Positions 12,999 through 13,586 of a stretch of DNA of 13,586 nt are shown here, piece after piece. Made by a program: the position numbers and the translations under genes. Source of the stretch: Sva-25 sp039714995 (GTDB lineage: Bacteria > Pseudomonadota > Gammaproteobacteria > Chromatiales > Chromatiaceae); assembly GCA_039714995.1 (NCBI GenBank), contig JBDLII010000046.1:1-13586 (forward strand), in the 5' to 3' direction. The notes beneath the pieces were generated by a model, which searched no databases, had not been told where the DNA came from, and saw only the letters and a list, made by a program, of their open reading frames with translations. Each line of letters opens with the position of its first letter. Positions within the stretch are counted from its first letter, which is position 1.

Positions 12999-13049
12999 CA
13001 CGGCAAGCTCTGATCGAGGCGCGAAGTGCCTCGGTCATGGCTTGCCGTG
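12999..13049. repeat. long hairpin with GCGCGAAG loop, related to the MITE end hairpins
   Basis: CACGGCAAGC (12999-13008) pairs with GCTTGCCGTG (13040-13049), and CGAGGC (13015-13020) pairs with GCCTCG (13028-13033). A partly matched six-base internal part (TCTGAT against GTCATG) separates the two. The left arm text GCTCTGATCGAGGCGCGAAG is close to the right-end hairpins of the 150-bp elements, so this may be a solo derivative. It lies 13 bases past the stop of the small ORF on the minus strand but has no U-tract on either side. Confidence 0.6.
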
Positions 13050-13062
13050 ATAGAGGGAATTG

Positions 13063-13173
13063 CTACTTCTTGTGGTGTTGAGTGTGAAGCACTCCCGAGA
13101 GCATGACGAGCGGGGCTCCCACGGCAATGGTGAACAAAATGGCTGCGACGAATATCATCATGACGTTGATCAT
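13063..13173 (-). CDS. small membrane protein, 36 residues
   Basis: ATG at 13171-13173 to TAG at 13063-13065. The product begins MINVMMIFVAAILFTIAVGA, continues PLVMLSGVLHT and ends QHHKK: one long hydrophobic helix (about 3-29) with a short His/Lys-rich tail. A good ribosome-binding site AGAGG lies nine bases before the ATG, which is the main support beyond the clear membrane pattern. An AT-rich promoter-like region lies upstream (13190-13265). I do not recognise a family; many small subunits of respiratory oxidases have this size and topology but no sequence signature links it to one. It might be a chance frame. Confidence 0.5.
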   Translation of the reverse strand: MINVMMIFVAAILFTIAVGAPLVMLSGVLHTQHHKK

Positions 13174-13445
13174 GGTGTGTAACCTCTGAATGATGTTGTG
13201 AACTGCATGAAGGATAACAAATATTAGAATATAAGTAAACAATAATATACTAATAAATAGTAGAGCAAATCATGGATCAATTCATCAATTGGTTGACCTT
13301 ACTATCTTCATGGGTAAGAATGCCCGCCATAAATTGAAAATCGTCAATGGGGGATGACATCCCTTGTATGGGTTCATCCATCCCGGTCGAAGAGACGTCA
13401 GTCAGGCTTTCCACTGCGCCGACCCTGCTACAAAAGGTATAGAGA
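13174..13445. promoter_or_regulatory. AT-rich divergent intergenic region
   Basis: Separates the small minus-strand ORF from the plus-strand secreted protein. The part 13205-13265 is strikingly AT-rich compared with the rest of the window. Possible promoters: minus strand TTGTTT with TGTTAT 17 bases on (about 13209-13237); plus strand TTGACC at 13293-13298 with a poor -10. A perfect odd palindrome GGGATGACATCCC lies at 13351-13363 and CAATT-CATC-AATTG at 13278-13291. No RNA gene seen. Confidence 0.35.
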
Positions 13446-13586
13446 ATGAAACGAGGAGTGATGAGAGTGTGGCTGATGATGTGCGCGCTCCTGCTGGGGC
13501 TTTCCGCCGTCACCGGATATGCCAAGACGGACGAAGCCTCCGCACCGGCAGCCAAAGAGGCGAAGAAAAAACTCATCCCGAATAAA
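13446..13586 (+). CDS. start of a secreted protein, cut by window edge
   Basis: The first 47 residues of a gene that runs off the right end. MKRGVMRVWLMMCALLLGLSAV with TGYA is a typical Sec signal peptide, cleavage likely after Ala26. The start of the mature chain is Ala/Lys/Glu-rich (TDEASAPAAKEAKKKLIPNK). The ATG at 13446 has AAGG eight bases upstream; a second in-frame ATG at 13461 has a purine-rich GAGGAG too close to be ideal. Too little is visible to name a function. Confidence 0.65.
   Translation, partial: MKRGVMRVWLMMCALLLGLSAVTGYAKTDEASAPAAKEAKKKLIPNK

Noticed and set aside
13277..13576. A 99-residue minus-strand frame near the right edge
   Set aside because: It is antisense to the signal-peptide-bearing plus-strand gene, lacks a ribosome-binding site and has no domain pattern.

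Overview
The window looks like ordinary gammaproteobacterial chromosome on its left three quarters, with a short repeat-rich accessory stretch on the right. The gene order kdsC-lptC-lptA-lptB-rpoN-hpf-ptsN, the petABC-sspAB block, a short-form HPF and a SspB with a ClpX-binding tail all point to Gammaproteobacteria. The presence of hprK next to ptsN and a PVWY-type cytochrome b suggest a respiratory lineage of the Chromatiales/sulfur-oxidiser kind rather than an enteric. That family-level placement is inference; no marker here fixes the genus.

Layout. Positions 1-5926, all minus strand, form one run reading right to left: kdsC (Kdo-8-P phosphatase), lptC, lptA, lptB (LPS export), rpoN (sigma-54), hpf (ribosome hibernation), ptsN (EIIA-Ntr) and hprK (HPr kinase/phosphorylase, 3' end cut by the window edge). 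Many junctions are tight or overlapping, so co-transcription is likely. Positions 6143-9818, also minus strand, hold petA-petB-petC (complete cytochrome bc1 complex, each junction an ATGA overlap), a strong stem-loop terminator, then sspA-sspB (stringent starvation proteins, ATGA overlap). The upstream region of petA (9819-10040) carries palindromes and a plausible promoter.

From about 10040 to the end the genes are sparse and orientations mixed: a small putative lipoprotein (minus), a TraB/PrgY-family membrane protein (plus), a bacteriohemerythrin-like protein (minus), a 36-residue membrane mini-protein (minus) and the start of a secreted protein (plus, cut by the edge).

The most notable structure is not a gene. 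Three copies of a 149-150 bp palindromic, non-coding element (5256-5404, 10107-10256, 10700-10849) share near-identical inner inverted repeats, have inverted terminal repeats and are flanked by matching 3-bp direct repeats (TGA, TTA, ATA), as expected of a MITE. One copy sits inside the lpt operon and one is nested inside a second, related element. Element ends supply the stop codon of kdsC, the apparent stop of the lipoprotein gene, and the ribosome-binding region of lptC, the lipoprotein gene and the TraB-family gene. A different 148-bp MITE-like element contains the stop codon of the TraB-family gene. I saw no CRISPR array, tRNA, rRNA, transposase, or defence cassette.
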